From Pseudomonas fluorescens (lineage in GTDB: Bacteria > Pseudomonadota > Alphaproteobacteria > UBA2136 > UBA6156), in NCBI GenBank assembly GCA_003241595.1, contig QFOU01000062.1:1-7205 (forward strand): a DNA stretch of 7,205 bases, in the 5' to 3' direction. Made by a program: the position numbers and the translations under genes. The notes beneath the pieces are model-generated. The model was not told the origin of the DNA. It searched no databases and saw nothing but the letters and a program-made list of their open reading frames with translations. Below, one piece after another: positions 6,100 to 7,205 of this stretch. The first letter of the stretch is position 1. Each line of letters opens with the position of its first letter.

Positions 6100-6462
6100 A
6101 TGAAGCGCTACACAGAACAAGACAACCCCACCATCTTCGGCAAGATTCTGCGCGGAGAGATCCCCTGTACCAAAGTCTACGAAGACGATCTGGTGCTTGC
6201 CTTTCACGATATCGCCCCCAAGGCACCCGTCCATGTCATCATCATCCCGAAACAGCATCTGGAAGGCAACCAGAGCGCCGTAGAGGGTGACGAAGCCCTG
6301 CTTGGCCACCTCATGGTCACCGCCAACACCATCGCCACCCAACTCGGCGTGAACGAGTCCGGCTACCGCCTCATCACCAACGCCGGTAAGGGCGCGGGGC
6401 AAGAGGTGCCACACCTTCACCTGCACCTGCTGGCCGGAACCTACCCCCTGCCCGGCTTCTAA
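6100..6462 (+). CDS. HIT-family (histidine triad, HinT-like) nucleotide-binding protein
   Basis: Predicted 120-residue cytoplasmic protein of the HIT superfamily, HinT branch. Members hydrolyse purine nucleoside phosphoramidates such as AMP-lysine; the physiological substrate in bacteria is often unknown. Seen: TIFGKILRGEIPCTKVYEDD (11-30), typical of the HinT N-terminus; AFHDIAPKAPVHVIIIPKQH (34-53); RLITNAGKGAGQEVPHLHLH (90-109), with the triad His105-x-His107-x-His109 followed by Leu-Leu; and a short C-terminal tail ending PLPGF. Size and motif order match the family. ATG at 6100 is chosen because the conserved region begins a few residues later; the longer open frame back to 5944 runs through the palindromic repeat and encodes nothing family-like. 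The downstream acetyltransferase gene begins 5 bases after the stop, so the two probably form an operon. Confidence 0.95.
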   Translation: MKRYTEQDNPTIFGKILRGEIPCTKVYEDDLVLAFHDIAPKAPVHVIIIPKQHLEGNQSAVEGDEALLGHLMVTANTIATQLGVNESGYRLITNAGKGAGQEVPHLHLHLLAGTYPLPGF

Positions 6463-6467
6463 GCCGC

Positions 6468-6962
6468 ATGGTGCTCAACCCCGCCGCACTCACACTGGCT
6501 CCCGCCCAACCCGCCGACATTCCGGCGCTGGTTGAGCTGGCGGTGGAGACCTTTGGCGAACCCCTGCGCGAGATTGCCACACGTGAGTTCCCGACCGGAC
6601 TGCAAGCGGGCACACGCAGCCCACTCATCCTGATTGTGGCCAAGCAGAACGACATCCCTATCGGCATGGTCGGCCTGCTGGAAGACTATACCTATTCCAG
6701 CACCTACTGCCTCAGCTGGCTGGCAGTCACACCGGCCTACCGTAACCAGGAGCTCGGCACGGCTCTGGTGCAGGCCGCCATTCAAGGCGCCACTCACCTC
6801 ATCAACAGCCCCACCGGCAGCCTTATCCTTGTCACGGCCACATCCCAACAAGCCTACTACCATCGCTTCGGCTTTAGCGGCAGTACTGGTCTGCACGGCC
6901 ATCCCCACGGGGCCGAGCCTCACGTTCTCCTCTCCCTGCCGCTCACCAGAAATCCTTCCTGA
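6468..6962 (+). CDS. GNAT-family N-acetyltransferase
   Basis: Predicted 164-residue cytoplasmic acyl-CoA-dependent N-acetyltransferase of unknown substrate. Seen: an N-terminal LAPAQPADIPALVELAVETF (10-29), the usual first strand and helix; central strands around LILIVAKQNDIPIGMVGLLE (53-72); the acetyl-CoA-binding motif A at LSWLAVTPAYRNQELGTALV (82-101), with Gln94-Glu-Leu-Gly-Thr-Ala as the Q/RxxGxG/A loop; and SQQAYYHRFGFSGS (126-139), the typical C-terminal strand-turn with a Tyr that often serves as general acid. The ATG lies 5 bases after the HIT stop, without a clear Shine-Dalgarno, so translation is probably coupled. Co-occurrence with a HIT protein hints at small-molecule or nucleotide metabolism but does not identify a substrate. 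Confidence 0.9.
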   Translation: MVLNPAALTLAPAQPADIPALVELAVETFGEPLREIATREFPTGLQAGTRSPLILIVAKQNDIPIGMVGLLEDYTYSSTYCLSWLAVTPAYRNQELGTALVQAAIQGATHLINSPTGSLILVTATSQQAYYHRFGFSGSTGLHGHPHGAEPHVLLSLPLTRNPS

Positions 6963-6967
6963 ACACG

Positions 6968-6996
6968 AAAAAACGGCGCCCCCTTCGGGGCGCCGT
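6968..6996 (-). terminator. Rho-independent terminator for the right-edge minus-strand gene
   Basis: ACGGCGCCCC (6973-6982) and GGGGCGCCGT (6987-6996) form a perfect 10-base-pair stem with a CTTC loop. Six A at 6968-6973 become a T run after the stem on the minus strand, so it terminates leftward transcription. On the plus strand the bases after the stem (GTCGGTCG) contain no T run. The stem may still slow transcripts from the GNAT gene, which ends 10 bases before it. Confidence 0.85.
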
Positions 6997-7012
6997 GTCG
7001 GTCGTAATAGAT

Positions 7013-7205
7013 TCAGTGGCGCAAGGCCATAACAGGATCTTCGCTGGCGAAGGGTACACCCGCCGCCGTCAAAGAACCAAAGGCCTTCTGCTGAAGACGG
7101 CCGCGTCCGAAGGCTTCAAGGGCAAGAACGAACAGACCTTCGTGTTTCAGACGCACGGCAAGGTCGGCGCTCAGCGTGTGATTCTGCTGGGCCTCGGCGC
7201 GCGCG
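7013..7205 (-). CDS. 3' end of an unidentified protein-coding gene (partial)
   Basis: The last 63 codons and TGA stop of a minus-strand gene whose start lies beyond the right edge. The C-terminal peptide includes AEAQQNHTLSADLAVRLKHE, GLFVLALEAFGRGRLQQKAF and ends SEDPVMALRH. It is mixed hydrophobic and charged, with no motif or membrane segment I recognise, so no function is proposed. That it is real is supported by an open frame to the edge, GC-rich codons with few rare ones, and a strong leftward terminator beginning 16 bases after its stop. It is convergent with the HIT-GNAT pair. Confidence 0.65.
   Translation of the reverse strand, partial: ARAEAQQNHTLSADLAVRLKHEGLFVLALEAFGRGRLQQKAFGSLTAAGVPFASEDPVMALRH

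Overview
This window is a stretch of Gram-negative, probably alphaproteobacterial, chromosome made mostly of housekeeping genes. The signs are a HemJ-type protoporphyrinogen oxidase, a monofunctional GT51 glycosyltransferase together with an MltA lytic transglycosylase (both imply a periplasm and outer membrane), and GC-rich, C-ending codons. The group assignment is an inference from gene content; no rRNA or other marker is present.

Layout. Bases 100-2114 hold a compact plus-strand run hemJ - mtgA - mutM (haem synthesis, peptidoglycan glycan-chain polymerisation, oxidised-purine repair), with gaps of 3 and 20 bases. It meets tail to tail, 10 bases apart, a minus-strand gene (2125 to about 3381) for a secreted, cysteine-rich protein that looks like the TraU family of conjugative pilus/mating-pair proteins. 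This is the one accessory-looking gene. Divergent from it is tsaD (3477-4544), the tRNA t6A synthesis enzyme. An AT-rich 177-base gap with several small inverted repeats then leads to mltA (4722-5891), which ends in a clear Rho-independent terminator. Bases 5921-6084 contain a compound palindromic element with no recognised gene. It is followed by a HIT-family nucleotide-binding protein (6100-6462) and a GNAT acetyltransferase (6468-6962), 5 bases apart and probably co-transcribed. A terminator oriented for the minus strand (6973-6996) closes a gene entering from the right edge, of which only the last 63 codons are visible.

The most notable items are the long imperfect palindrome at 5921-6084, the orphan TraU-like gene between mutM and tsaD, and a repeated start arrangement. 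In that arrangement there is no Shine-Dalgarno and a TATA-like hexamer ends 6-7 bases before the ATG of hemJ, tsaD and the HIT gene, suggesting leaderless transcripts. I found no rRNA, tRNA, CRISPR array, transposase or integrase, and no convincing new multi-gene system.
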